From the NCBI GenBank assembly GCA_030526265.1, contig JAUNDE010000010.1:754-52994 (forward strand): DNA of 52,241 nucleotides. Direction: 5' to 3'. The notes beneath the pieces were generated by a model that had not been told where the DNA came from, searched no databases, and saw only the letters and a program-made list of their open reading frames with translations. Positions 8,244-16,712 of this stretch are shown piece by piece. How positions within the stretch are numbered: the stretch's first letter is position 1; the number at the start of each line of letters is the position of its first letter. This stretch comes from Eubacteriales bacterium (lineage in GTDB: Bacteria > Bacillota > Clostridia > Lachnospirales > Lachnospiraceae). The translations under genes were made by a program, and so were the position numbers.

Positions 8244-9068
8244 CTAATTATTGCTTTCTTTACCCTGAATAAATTCCATAAGTTCCTTATCTTCCTGTGT
8301 ATATACACCGCCACTTAATGCTTCTTTCAAGATCTCAGTCAGCTCATCTACATATTCATGGTATTTTGGATGTGTTCGATCTCTCGGTCTTGGAAGATCA
8401 ATCTTTAAGTCCTTGATAATCTTTCCATGATCACGAGACATTACAACAACTCGATCACTTAAATAAATCGATTCATCCACATCATGTGTTACCATGAGTG
8501 CTGTTGTTTTCTTTGCCTGGAGAATGCTCTCCAATTGCATTTGCAGCATCTGTCGCATCTGAAAATCGACAGCTCCCAAAGGCTCGTCCATCAAAAGAAC
8601 AGTTGGATCACATGCAATCGCACGGAGAAGTGCAACTCGCTGTTTCATACCACCAGAAATCTCATGAATATAATAATTTTCATATTCCGTGAGCTGTGCC
8701 ATCTCAAGTAATTCTTTTAATTTCGCTGCTCTTTCTTCTTTTGGCATTCTCTTTTTCTTCATAGGATATTCAATGTTTTCTCCTACCTTTAGCCACGGGA
8801 ACAACGCATAATTCTGAAACATAAAAGAACGATCCGGTCCCGGCTTTGTCACTTCTTTTCCATTTACTACGATTCTCCCGGCATTTGGCTTCTGAAAACC
8901 TGCAATGATCGTAAGCGTAGTTGTTTTCCCGCATCCAGACGGGCCAAGAAGAGATACAAATTCCCCCTCTTCCACCTCAAAAGATACATCTTTGAGTACT
9001 ACATTATCCGGATCACCTTTTTTTCTTCCTTTGAAACTTTTTGTGATCCCTTCAACTGAAATGGACAT
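8244..9068 (-). CDS. saoA: ABC transporter ATP-binding protein, SaoA-like
   Basis: A 274-residue ATPase of the nitrate/sulfonate/taurine importer type. Walker A is GPSGCGKT at 42-49, the signature ISGGMKQR at 137-144 and Walker B VLLMDEP at 157-163, with the switch His in MVTHD. It should power import through the permease encoded on the opposite strand at 11479-12300 and the binding protein just upstream. The start ATG lies 2 bp after the SaoB stop, so translation is probably coupled. No in-frame TGA is present. Substrate is not readable from the sequence; an organometal or soft-metal compound is inferred from the locus. Confidence 0.88.
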   Translation of the reverse strand: MSISVEGITKSFKGRKKGDPDNVVLKDVSFEVEEGEFVSLLGPSGCGKTTTLTIIAGFQKPNAGRIVVNGKEVTKPGPDRSFMFQNYALFPWLKVGENIEYPMKKKRMPKEERAAKLKELLEMAQLTEYENYYIHEISGGMKQRVALLRAIACDPTVLLMDEPLGAVDFQMRQMLQMQLESILQAKKTTALMVTHDVDESIYLSDRVVVMSRDHGKIIKDLKIDLPRPRDRTHPKYHEYVDELTEILKEALSGGVYTQEDKELMEFIQGKESNN

Positions 9069-9070
9069 TT

Positions 9071-9862
9071 TTATTCCCCACTTTCTTTTAATGGTAAAAA
9101 TTGAATTGTTTTATTTTCTACCCAGCTTTCTTCAACACCTAATTTTTCAGCAAGATACTCTGGTTTATTAAGTTTTTTCACAGCTTTGTTATAGCTGTCT
9201 ATGAAATCAGCAAATGCTTTTGTCTGCGCAAACTCTTTGTCAACAACTAATACATAGGAAATGAAATCCGTCTCGGAAAGAGGCATTGTCGGATATTGTG
9301 GTACAACCGCAGATTTCTTCAAATCCTGAATGACCGCATCCACCTGTTCATCTTCCAGAGAATACAAAAGTCCCTTTTGCGTGACATCCTGAAATTCTTC
9401 AATCTGTGGATAAGTCTTCGCCGCCTGCTCCTTTTCCTCTTCACGCCCCTGACTTACGCCCACAAGCTTCACATCTTCCCAGTCATTTTTATAGCAGATC
9501 ACTTCTGCATTCATAATGACCGGTCCATAAATCATGACATTATCGTTTTCCTCGACTGTATGAACTGCAACATGTCCACAATAAAATGCAATGTTGATTT
9601 CTTCCGCACTCAGTGCCCACTGAGCAACGTTATTTCAGCAGTCCTGGAAAGAAGAGCTCTCTACCGAGTCAGAGATGGTATACTTTCCGTCCAACTGAGC
9701 AACTGTTTCATCCATCAGTATTCCGGACATATCATCTCCGGCTCCAATTCGGATGACTGCATCGTCATTTCTCTTCTCTTCTTTTGGAAAAAAAACTGCA
9801 ACAAGAGTTCCTACTAGTATAAATCCCAGGAAAAAAGCAAATATTTTCTTATCGATCCTCAT
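9071..9862 (-). CDS. saoB: Substrate-binding selenoprotein, SaoB-like (in-frame UGA read as Sec76)
   Basis: Read through one TGA at 9637-9635 the frame gives 263 residues. An N-terminal membrane anchor (8-25, no lipobox Cys) is followed by an extracellular domain like small periplasmic binding proteins. The TGA directly follows a Cys (SSFQDC-U-NNVAQW), so the pair is Cys75-Sec76, a strong soft-metal ligand. Both halves are in the same frame with no indel, and the continuation reads as normal protein to TAA at 9071. A 6-bp hairpin with loop GGGC sits 16 nt after the TGA. The ATG overlaps the SaoE stop by one base. Alternative: a pseudogene with a nonsense codon, unlikely because four neighbours show the same pattern. 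Confidence 0.85.
9609..9624 (-). promoter_or_regulatory. Candidate SECIS hairpin for saoB
   Basis: On the minus strand CTCAGT-GGGC-ACTGAG forms a perfect 6-bp stem with a 4-nt G-rich loop. The loop starts 16 nt after the TGA at 9637-9635, inside the coding frame, as expected for a bacterial SelB-binding element. Confidence 0.65.
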
Positions 9863-11013
9863 TATTTATGCGCTTTCATCTTTCCACGAACATATCTATA
9901 GAGAGCCACAAGTGCATATCCTATAATAATCAGGTTACAGATCGTACGCCCCCATCCGGGAACTTCGATCATCATCTTGTTTACCTGCTCAATCGTATTT
10001 GATGTTCTGTCAAAATCCAATACCGGTGAAAAACCTGGCATTAACAGTTTGTTTGTTACATAGCCTGCGATAAATGCGCAGACTGTAATCATTCCGAAAT
10101 ACATCGCACTTGCTCTCTTACCAATCATCTTTGATATCGTAAGAAGTTCCGGAATGTTCGTACCTGCTCCAGCCATCAGGTACATGATTGATACACCTGG
10201 CGCAGCCCCACTGGCAACCAGAGCTGCGATAAACGGTATATGTCCTACCGCTCAAACGTACATCAGGGAAGCTACGCCTGCAATTCCCATAAGAGAGATC
10301 ACACCCGGCTGTCCCAGATAATCATGAATAAATGACTGTGGTACGATTGTGAACAAGAATCCCGCCATCAACATTCCTGTAACACTGTATTTACTGATTG
10401 TTACAGATAATTCTGTCGCTGACCAGCGAAGTCCTGACTTAATCTTATCAAAGAAAGAAGGTTCATCAAATTCCAGCTGAATCATTCCACCGATCGATGA
10501 TTCTTCTTCATCATCCATTTCCAACGCAATGGATCCTTCTGATTCTCCTGACTTTTTATTACGAAGTCCAATATGCAACTCAGAACCTGCAAATTTGTTG
10601 GCAAGTGTACCAATTATTATTGGTGCAACAAAGCCTGTGATTACATAAATAGCTGTAATCTTCGGTCCCAAAAGTCCCCATGACATCACAACCGCCAACG
10701 GATTGATCATCGGAGTACTCGTCATAAATGTAAGAGTAGGTCCCAGATATGCTCCGCTATAATACATACTGATTCCCAAAGGAATTGTTCCACAGCTGCA
10801 AATCGGAAGCATCATTCCTGTCAGGGTTGTCCAAAGAAGTCCTGTAAATTTAGTTGAACCGATCGATGTCTTCTGCATCTGTTCTGGCTTGATAAATTCA
10901 TGCAGGAGACCCGCTACAATAAAACTAAAAATAACCCATGTAGAAGAACTGTCAAGCATCGACCACGCTGTTAATAGGATGTTCTTCATAAACACACTCA
11001 ATTCTGCTATCAT
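9862..11013 (-). CDS. saoE: Efflux permease selenoprotein, SaoE-like (in-frame UGA read as Sec254)
   Basis: With the TGA at 10254-10252 read as Sec the protein has 383 residues, the usual size for the DUF318/ArsP-like permease family, with about eight membrane helices in two bundles. The first bundle carries PICSCGTIPLG (Cys72, Cys74). The second has MYV-U-AVGHIPFIAALVASG followed by the family's AGAGTNIPELL block, so Sec occupies the position of a membrane Cys in the symmetrical half. Family members export organoarsenicals and similar compounds; export of the compound handled here is inferred. GGAGG lies inside saoT, whose end overlaps this start (ATGA). The acidic loop at 160-180 is cytoplasmic. 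Confidence 0.87.
10211..10250 (-). promoter_or_regulatory. Candidate SECIS region for saoE (two hairpins)
   Basis: After the TGA at 10254-10252 the minus strand first forms CGGTA-GGACATA-TACCG (10250-10234), then CTGG-TTG-CCAG (10221-10211) whose loop is 34 nt from the TGA. The second is at the usual SECIS distance; the first is unusually close. Which one SelB would bind cannot be told by eye. Confidence 0.5.
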
Positions 11014-11264
11014 ATCTTAAGCGCCTCCTCAAATGCTTTTCGTACTGCCGGTTTTGTAAGCTTTGTCACCGCTTTTTTCTCATTGATGACCAACATACTT
11101 CTCGAAACAGCACCGTATTTTGGTATATAATCAAAATCCACACCCGCCTGATAAATCTTCACATTTACTCTGCCGGCATAGTCGTTCGAAAGGGCTTGAA
11201 CCAAGTCCGCAAAAACTTCACATCATGCACAAGCAGCTATATATTCAATACATGGTTTTTCCAT
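11010..11264 (-). CDS. saoT: Thioredoxin-like selenoprotein, SaoT-like (Cys-Ala-Sec-Cys)
   Basis: A conventional call gives only a 64-residue fragment from 11204. Extending upstream in frame to ATG 11264, placed 10 nt after GGAGGT, adds an N-terminal strand and an active-site loop: IEYIAACA-U-CEVFADL, with TGA at 11225-11223 as residue 14 of 84. The rest (VKIYQAGVDFDYIPKYGAVSR, SMLVINE) follows the small redox-active disulfide protein family, in which the loop is CxxC. Here it is C-A-U-C, giving two Cys and one Sec. It would reduce or accept the cargo in the cytoplasm. First gene of the leftward operon saoT-saoE-saoB-saoA; the stop TGA is backed by an immediate TAG. Confidence 0.86.
11195..11208 (-). 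promoter_or_regulatory. Candidate SECIS hairpin for saoT
   Basis: On the minus strand CTTG-GTT-CAAG (11205-11195), extended by GG/CC with one bulged base, begins its loop 21 nt after the TGA at 11225-11223. Position, small loop and leading G fit a bacterial SECIS. Confidence 0.6.
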
Positions 11265-11373
11265 TTCTACGCATACCTCCTCCATTGTATTTAGCCTCCC
11301 TATTATATCTCCTGAAAACATTCTTTTCCCTTTTTATAAAAAAAAACAATAGTAATCCATGTATTTATTTCTT

Positions 11374-11401
11374 TGTCAAATATTTGTGTCATATATATTA
11401 A
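11374..11401. promoter_or_regulatory. Possible shared-35 divergent promoters of saoT and saoP
   Basis: The same 8 bp holds TTGTCA on the plus strand (11373-11378, then 17 nt and TATTAA at 11396) and TTGACA on the minus strand (11379-11374). The plus -10 is moderate and the minus -10 (TACTAT, 19-nt spacer) weak. Suggests back-to-back promoters where a regulator could act on both directions. Confidence 0.35.
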
Positions 11402-11478
11402 TATTTTGTTATTATTTCAGTGTATGTAGTGAAAGATTTCATTTACTTTGTTTGCGTATATGTCCAGGAGGTGAGTTT

Positions 11479-12300
11479 ATGAGTGAAAACAAACAGGTAA
11501 ATCGTATGATACATGCCACTCAAAACAAAGACAGGCGTAATTGGCGCAAATTTGGTGATAAAAACTATAATGTCGGCGCAATCATTTCATTGATCGTAAT
11601 TGGTGTTGTTTGGTTCTTTGCTGCCCATGTAGTAAATCAGCCTTTCACCTTCCCTTATCTGGAAGATGTGTTATATCAGGTTGGATATTGTTTGACTGAT
11701 ATGTATGTATTAACCAACCTTGCAATTACTATGAGGCGTGTATTAACCGGATGTCTCTACGCATTTATTATAGGTTTTCCTATTGGAATGCTCATGGGAT
11801 TTTCTCCAAAAATTTTAAAGTGGATGGCACCATTTATTAACTCTCTGCGTCAGGTTCCGATTATGGCATGGGTTCCACTGGCAATTGTATGGTTCGGTAT
11901 TGGTGATGGTCCGACCATTTTCCTTATTGCATTCAGTGGCGTGTTCACAGTCATCCTAAATACAATTCAAGGTGTACAGGATATCAGCAAAGATTTCTAT
12001 AACGCTGCAAGATCCATGGGTGCCAATACTTTCAGTCTTATCAAAGACATTGTTGTTCCCGGCTCGCTCCCAGGTGTGTTAACCGGTCTTAGACTTGCAA
12101 TTGGTCTTGGCTGGATGTCAGTTATATGAGCGGAGTTCATTGCGACAAGTGCCGGGTTCGGTTACATAATGGTGGAAGCACAGGCAATGCTTGAGACTGC
12201 AACAGTTATCGCATATATGATTATCGCAGCTGTTATCGGTTATCTTATCGATACTCTTTTAGTTCTTTTCGAAAGAATATTATTAAGATGGAGAGCATAA
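11479..12300 (+). CDS. saoP: ABC transporter permease selenoprotein, SaoP-like (in-frame UGA read as Sec217)
   Basis: The frame from ATG 11479 (GGAGGTG 6 nt upstream) to TAA 12300 gives 273 residues if TGA 12127-12129 is read through. It is an SsuC/TauC-type importer permease with about six helices. The EAA-like coupling loop (AARSMGANTFSLIKDIVVPG) lies just before the TGA, and GWMSVI-U-AEFIATSAGFGYIM follows the family pattern in which a small or Val/Ala residue normally stands where Sec is. The last helices (VIAYMIIAAVIGYLIDTLLV) are intact after the TGA, so truncation there would destroy the transporter. It should pair with the SaoA ATPase although transcribed in the opposite direction. 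Confidence 0.86.
12151..12162 (+). promoter_or_regulatory. Candidate SECIS hairpin for saoP
   Basis: GCCG-GGTT-CGGT forms a 4-bp stem (last pair G-U) with loop GGTT, starting 25 nt after the TGA at 12127-12129 and lying in the coding frame. Confidence 0.55.
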
Positions 12301-12317
12301 CTGAATAATGAACATTA

Positions 12318-12358
12318 AGGCGGATAACAAGGGCATGCCCACCAGGTTGCTCCCGCCT
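12318..12358 (+). other. Unexplained structured element downstream of saoP
   Basis: AGGCGG (12318-12323) pairs with CCGCCT (12353-12358). Inside are the perfect palindrome GGGCATGCCC (12331-12340) and AAC/GTT arms. It begins 18 bp after the saoP stop and is not followed by a T run, so it is not a simple terminator. GC content is well above its surroundings. It could be an RNA structure in the 3' end of the transcript or a protein-binding site. Confidence 0.35.
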
Positions 12359-12368
12359 GAAATAATAA

Positions 12369-12411
12369 AAAGAAGAAGGAGGATTCTAAAACAGAATTTT
12401 CCTTCTTCTTT
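12369..12411. terminator. Bidirectional terminator between saoP and lysR
   Basis: AAAGAAGAAGG (12369-12379) and CCTTCTTCTTT (12401-12411) form an 11-bp perfect stem with inner GATTCT/AGAAT pairs. On the minus strand the stem runs into TTTTTATTATT, so it is strongest as the end of the LysR gene, whose stop is 3 bp away. Confidence 0.7.
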
Positions 12412-12413
12412 GA

Positions 12414-13322
12414 TTATTTGAATTTACCTTGGCAATATTCTCTTAATTCTCTCAAAACTTCTTCACAACTGTTTCCAAGCATTCGATCTTTGTGATACAA
12501 CAGATATATTTTTCTCGTCGATGATGTTCCTTCAAATGAAAAACCCAAAACTTTCTGCTTATCCAATGATTCTTTTGCTGCAATCTTACTAATAAACGCA
12601 ACTCCTGTACCTGACTCTACCGCCCTTCGAACCATCTCTGAGGACTGAAACTGTACCGCCACATTTAGTGCGTGCGGATCTAAATGAAGTTCCATCTCCA
12701 GATTATCTGTGATGGTCTTTGTACCGCTTCCGATCTCTCTGACAATATACTTTTCTTTTTTCAGCTGCTCAATCGGGAACTTCCCATTCATACTGCGATA
12801 TTTCTGAGTATTCGGAGTGATTAAAATAATTTCATCTTCAAAAAGAACTTCTGAATGAATCTTCTCACTTCCACTATCCAAACTTCCGATTCCGATTTCA
12901 ACCTCAAAGTCAAATATTTTCTGAAGGACATCCCCACTGTCTCCTTCCATAACTTTAAAGTTAATATTCTCATTTTTATTCCGAAAATATCCCAAAAAAT
13001 CAGGAAGCATATAATAACCCGGCACAGATGAAACAGCCATTGAAATGGTACCTTCAATACCATCGGCCGTCTTTTTCAGCTGTCCTATTGCCTTATTCTC
13101 TATCTCAAGAAGTTGAATAGCGTATGGGTAAAACGCCTTTCCCTCTTTTGATAATAAGATGTCTCTCGTTGAGCGCACCAGCAGCTGCACTCCCAATTCG
13201 GCTTCAAGCTGTTTGATATGTGTACTGATGGTTGGCTGGGATAAAAACAGATATTTTGCGGCTAATGAAAAGCTTTTGTAATTTACAACTCCGACAAAAC
13301 TTTTCAAATAATCCAAACGCAT
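12414..13322 (-). CDS. LysR-family regulator of the selenium-linked locus
   Basis: A 302-residue LysR-type regulator with an N-terminal winged helix-turn-helix (FSLAAKYLFLSQPTISTHIK, about 18-37) and a co-inducer domain from about residue 90. It resembles the CysL/CysB-like group; I recall a LysR subgroup associated with selenium metabolism, and this one could belong, but that is memory plus context. It sits convergent to saoP and divergent from the second binding-protein gene, the classic arrangement for a LysR regulator controlling its divergent neighbour. Start ATG 13322 behind GGAAGGAGGG. The inducer is not readable from the sequence. Confidence 0.82.
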   Translation of the reverse strand: MRLDYLKSFVGVVNYKSFSLAAKYLFLSQPTISTHIKQLEAELGVQLLVRSTRDILLSKEGKAFYPYAIQLLEIENKAIGQLKKTADGIEGTISMAVSSVPGYYMLPDFLGYFRNKNENINFKVMEGDSGDVLQKIFDFEVEIGIGSLDSGSEKIHSEVLFEDEIILITPNTQKYRSMNGKFPIEQLKKEKYIVREIGSGTKTITDNLEMELHLDPHALNVAVQFQSSEMVRRAVESGTGVAFISKIAAKESLDKQKVLGFSFEGTSSTRKIYLLYHKDRMLGNSCEEVLRELREYCQGKFK

Positions 13323-13629
13323 TTTATCCCTCCTTCCAAAATATTACTAATTTGTCATAATATTATTTTAAAACCGTTCAAAATAATTGTCTAATAGAAA
13401 AATCTTATGTCGCTTATTGTTTCTATCTATTTATTTATTCGCTTTCAAAATATTTCAGGTTCAATTATTTAAAATGTTAATATAATTCAATTTTGCTTTT
13501 TCTTTATCTTCCGTTTTGTTATTATGGGTTTACAAATATTAATAAAAATTAATTTTTTCAGAATCACGAAATATTTTCAAAAGTGTCTCTGAACAGTTAC
13601 ATTCATTTTTCGTTTGGGAGGAAAATATT
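13323..13629. promoter_or_regulatory. Divergent lysR / binding-protein control region
   Basis: A 307-bp very AT-rich gap. A near-palindrome, TTCAATTAT (13460-13468) with ATAATTCAA (13482-13490), eight of nine bases matching, is the best candidate for a LysR site. A weak TTGCTT with TGTTAT 18 nt on could drive the rightward gene. No ORF was seen. Confidence 0.35.
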
Positions 13630-14910
13630 ATGAAAAAAAGAATTATCGCTGCTCTCTTAGTAGCAGCAATGTCATTATCTCTCCTCACAGGATGTCACGA
13701 CAGCGGAACGGGCAATGCTGTTGAAGTATCTGAAACAGACTACGATCCAAAGGAAGCGGTAGCTGATTTCGAATTCGGTGAGTTAAATGACGTTGAAAAA
13801 GACTACGTTGTGGAAATGGGATACTTCGCCTGCGACCACATGGTATGCTCAATCATTGGCGAAAAAGCTGGTATCTACGATGCACTCGGAATAAAAGTAA
13901 ATCTTACGAAATCACCTGAGACAGTTAACGCACTGATCAGTGGTGCTATGGACGTAGGATATATCTTCTTTAACAAGAACCTTATGGCTCCGGAATCACC
14001 AATTTTCCAGGCATCTGCTAACCACCTTGGTGGTTCTCGTTACCTTGTTGTTAATCCAGATGTAATTGATGTGAACGATCCGAAATCAATTGAAGGGAAA
14101 CGTATCGGATGCCTTTCAGAGCCTGAGATCAACTCCGAATGGAGAAAATGGTCTGAGGAATATGGCTTCTCTTACAACTCTGCAGACTATGAACTCGTTA
14201 CAATGGGACAGCAGGATGCAATGTTCGCATTGAAGGCAGGACAGATCGATGCTTTCACATGTTGTGACCCATATGCTTCTATGGCAGAATTCGAAGGATT
14301 TGGTAAAATAATGGCTATCAGCTGGGGAGCAAACCTTGAAGAGGGCGAACTTCTTTCAGATGCCAACGCATCTACATGCTGTAGTTATGCGATGTCTAAG
14401 AAATTCCGTGAAGAGTGTCCGGAACTTTCCCGTCGTATGATTTACGCTCATGCACTTGCTGTAGAATACTTATACACACATCCATACAATGCAGCATTGA
14501 TGTTCGCAGATGGATTTGATGCTGATCCATATGTAGGACTTCGTACCGTATATATGAAGACGGTAGCCGAAGGTCGTACAATCACATGGCAGTGGTCAGA
14601 GCAGAATATGAAGAACAACGAAGAATTCGATATGCAGTGGACAAACCCATCTATACCGGAAGAAGACATTATCCATGCTGATGAAGCAGCTACATCCCTT
14701 GAATTATCAGGCGAGATCTTCAAGGATGCCGGCGTAAAAGACTTTGATGAATTTATCTCTAAAGAGGTTGATAAAACATTCCCTCTTGGAATGACATTTG
14801 AAGACTGGTACAATGCAGCAATTATCGTTGACGGTGTTGCAAAAGAAGATGCTGTTGATATCACAAAAACAGCCACACCATATTTGAACGAAAACTTAGA
14901 AGAGAAATAA
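13630..14910 (+). CDS. ABC transporter substrate-binding lipoprotein, Cys-rich
   Basis: A 426-residue lipoprotein with signal peptide and lipobox LLTGC (Cys22). The mature part has the two-lobe fold of nitrate/sulfonate/thiamine-precursor binding proteins (EKAGIYDALGIKVNLTKSP, then ALKAGQIDAFTCCDPYA). It contains an unusual set of cysteines: Cys68, Cys73, and two vicinal pairs Cys211-Cys212 and Cys250-Cys251 close to the predicted ligand cleft. Vicinal thiols bind soft metals and arsenicals well, so a thiophilic cargo is a reasonable inference. No permease or ATPase adjoins it; it may feed the SaoP/SaoA transporter. Start ATG 13630 after GGGAGG. No TGA interrupts it. Confidence 0.85.
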   Translation: MKKRIIAALLVAAMSLSLLTGCHDSGTGNAVEVSETDYDPKEAVADFEFGELNDVEKDYVVEMGYFACDHMVCSIIGEKAGIYDALGIKVNLTKSPETVNALISGAMDVGYIFFNKNLMAPESPIFQASANHLGGSRYLVVNPDVIDVNDPKSIEGKRIGCLSEPEINSEWRKWSEEYGFSYNSADYELVTMGQQDAMFALKAGQIDAFTCCDPYASMAEFEGFGKIMAISWGANLEEGELLSDANASTCCSYAMSKKFREECPELSRRMIYAHALAVEYLYTHPYNAALMFADGFDADPYVGLRTVYMKTVAEGRTITWQWSEQNMKNNEEFDMQWTNPSIPEEDIIHADEAATSLELSGEIFKDAGVKDFDEFISKEVDKTFPLGMTFEDWYNAAIIVDGVAKEDAVDITKTATPYLNENLEEK

Positions 14911-14935
14911 ATAGCAACATATCATTCCTTATGTG

Positions 14936-14967
14936 AAGAACCGCAGAGCACTCGCTCTGCGGTTCTT
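14936..14967. terminator. Strong terminator after the binding-protein gene
   Basis: AAGAACCGCAGAGC and GCTCTGCGGTTCTT make a perfect 14-bp stem with loop ACTC. It lies between the rightward binding-protein gene and the convergent sensor kinase, so it can serve both. Confidence 0.85.
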
Positions 14968-14979
14968 TGTAATTTTATT

Positions 14980-16596
14980 CTATTCTTTTTGCCGGACTCT
15001 TGGAAAGTCAAGAATGAACATTGTTCCTTTCCCTTCTTCTGTCTTTGCCCGGACACGCCCTCCATGCTCCTGAGTGAGCCGGGTCACTACAGTCAGACCA
15101 ATTCCAGTTCCTTCTCCTGGCTGCTTTGTTGTAAAAAACGGCTGAAATACTTTCGCCTGAATTTCTTCAGGAATCCCCGTTCCCGTATCTTCCACAATAA
15201 GCCTTACATATTTTTCATTGTCTGTACTCAGTCCAAACTGAATCTTCAATACTCCTCCATCTTTCATAGCATGAATCGCATTCGTTGTCAGATTGAGTAA
15301 AATCTGATTGAGCGTTCCAACTTGTCCATGAATATAATAAGCTGTCTTACATATAGTCGTCTTTAATTGTATATTCGAAGGAATCAGTTTCTGTACCATA
15401 CTCACTGCCTCATTCACAGCATATGTTGCATCATAATCTGTCAGTACCTTCTCGGCTTTTCCCTGTCTGCTGTAACTTAAAAGCTGTCTTGCAAGCTCTT
15501 CACACCGAAACGCTGCACTCTTAAGTTCAGTAACTTCTTCGGGCATTTCCTGTTTTACAATTTCATTTTCCTCTAACAGATCTGCGTACAAAACAATCGG
15601 AGTCATCAGGTTATTAAATTCATGTGCAATTGCTCCTGTCAAAACTCCCATTGTCTTCGAGTGATTATACTTTTGCATGAGACCTTCCTGTTTTTTCATC
15701 GTCTCATTCAATGTTTTCTCATGCTGAAGTTCTTTCTCAAGAATTGCTTCCTTTTTTTGATGATCATATATCGAGTACATAAATCCAACAACAATCAGAA
15801 TCAGTACAACTCCAATCAAGCAAAGATACAACGCTATCTGTTCGATCGGTTTCACCAGCTGATCATAATCTTCGATAATATATAATACTAATTCCTCAGA
15901 ACCAATTTCTATATTCTCATAGGCAATCAATTTTCTTGTTCTTTCAGGCGTCACACCATTCGCTTCATAGATCCATGCAATGGTGCATCCATTATCCATT
16001 GTCTGGGAAATAGATATATTCCCTTCCGCATGATCACTCGGCATAATCGTTTCCCCATCAGAATCCTTCACGATACAGTATCGGCTATTGGCGACTTCGA
16101 GACTCGAAAGAGCCTGCTCATTTGCATAAAAATCATCCAGATCGATTTCTATCTGTACAACTCCCGTAATTTTGCCACTCACCGAGACTGCCTTTGTCAT
16201 ATACAGAATGTAACCGCCTGATTCGGATTGTATGATTGGTCCAATGATCACTTCCCAAGGTGCATTGACCGCTCCCTTTATTATCTCATCCGCCCCTTCT
16301 TCTGCCAGATAATCTGATTCAACATATTTTCCTTTTTCACCTAATTTTAAAAGTGTCGCCTCGATTTCCGATTCTGTCTCCATATCACCCGAGAACAAAG
16401 AGAAAATCTTCTCAGACTTTGCATATAAACTTGACTCCATACTCTGTGCATTTACTTTTGCAAGGCTCTTTAATCCCTCCTGCTCATTACCAATAATTGT
16501 CTTCTCTACCCTTCGATAACAGAATATTGCAGTTAATGCAAGCAGGAACAGGCCCATCATTGCTATGATCGCCTGTTTTCTTATAGTTTTCTTCAT
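14980..16596 (-). CDS. Membrane sensor histidine kinase
   Basis: A 538-residue kinase. One N-terminal helix (about 8-28), an extracellular Cache-like sensor (about 30-245, with GGYILYMTKAVSVSGKITGVV), a second helix (about 252-276), a coiled coil, then the kinase core. The H box is GAIAHEFNN, of the NtrB-like type, the N box LTTNAIHAM, and the G boxes DTGTGI and GEGTGIGL. ATG 16596 is chosen because GAGG lies 9 nt upstream; the longer frame from 16617 lacks a site. It is divergent from an OmpR-type regulator whose start is 116 bp away; the two are probably partners. Its place between locus genes suggests it senses the transported compound, by inference. Confidence 0.87.
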   Translation of the reverse strand: MKKTIRKQAIIAMMGLFLLALTAIFCYRRVEKTIIGNEQEGLKSLAKVNAQSMESSLYAKSEKIFSLFSGDMETESEIEATLLKLGEKGKYVESDYLAEEGADEIIKGAVNAPWEVIIGPIIQSESGGYILYMTKAVSVSGKITGVVQIEIDLDDFYANEQALSSLEVANSRYCIVKDSDGETIMPSDHAEGNISISQTMDNGCTIAWIYEANGVTPERTRKLIAYENIEIGSEELVLYIIEDYDQLVKPIEQIALYLCLIGVVLILIVVGFMYSIYDHQKKEAILEKELQHEKTLNETMKKQEGLMQKYNHSKTMGVLTGAIAHEFNNLMTPIVLYADLLEENEIVKQEMPEEVTELKSAAFRCEELARQLLSYSRQGKAEKVLTDYDATYAVNEAVSMVQKLIPSNIQLKTTICKTAYYIHGQVGTLNQILLNLTTNAIHAMKDGGVLKIQFGLSTDNEKYVRLIVEDTGTGIPEEIQAKVFQPFFTTKQPGEGTGIGLTVVTRLTQEHGGRVRAKTEEGKGTMFILDFPRVRQKE

Positions 16597-16712
16597 ATAT
16601 AAATTCCTCATGTACAATTCTGTGAAACATCTGGACTTTTTTGCGTTTTTTGGCTAAACTTAAACCGTGTCACGATACACATGTTAACAAAACACAGAAA
16701 GGATACCTTATT

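Noticed and set aside
9071-12300. Reading the split frames as pseudogenes
   Set aside because: All breaks are TGA, none TAG/TAA or frameshift, frames are intact on both sides, ribosome sites are good, and hairpins follow each TGA.
12318-12358. Folded element after saoP as the saoP terminator
   Set aside because: No T run follows; the true terminator stem is at 12369-12411.
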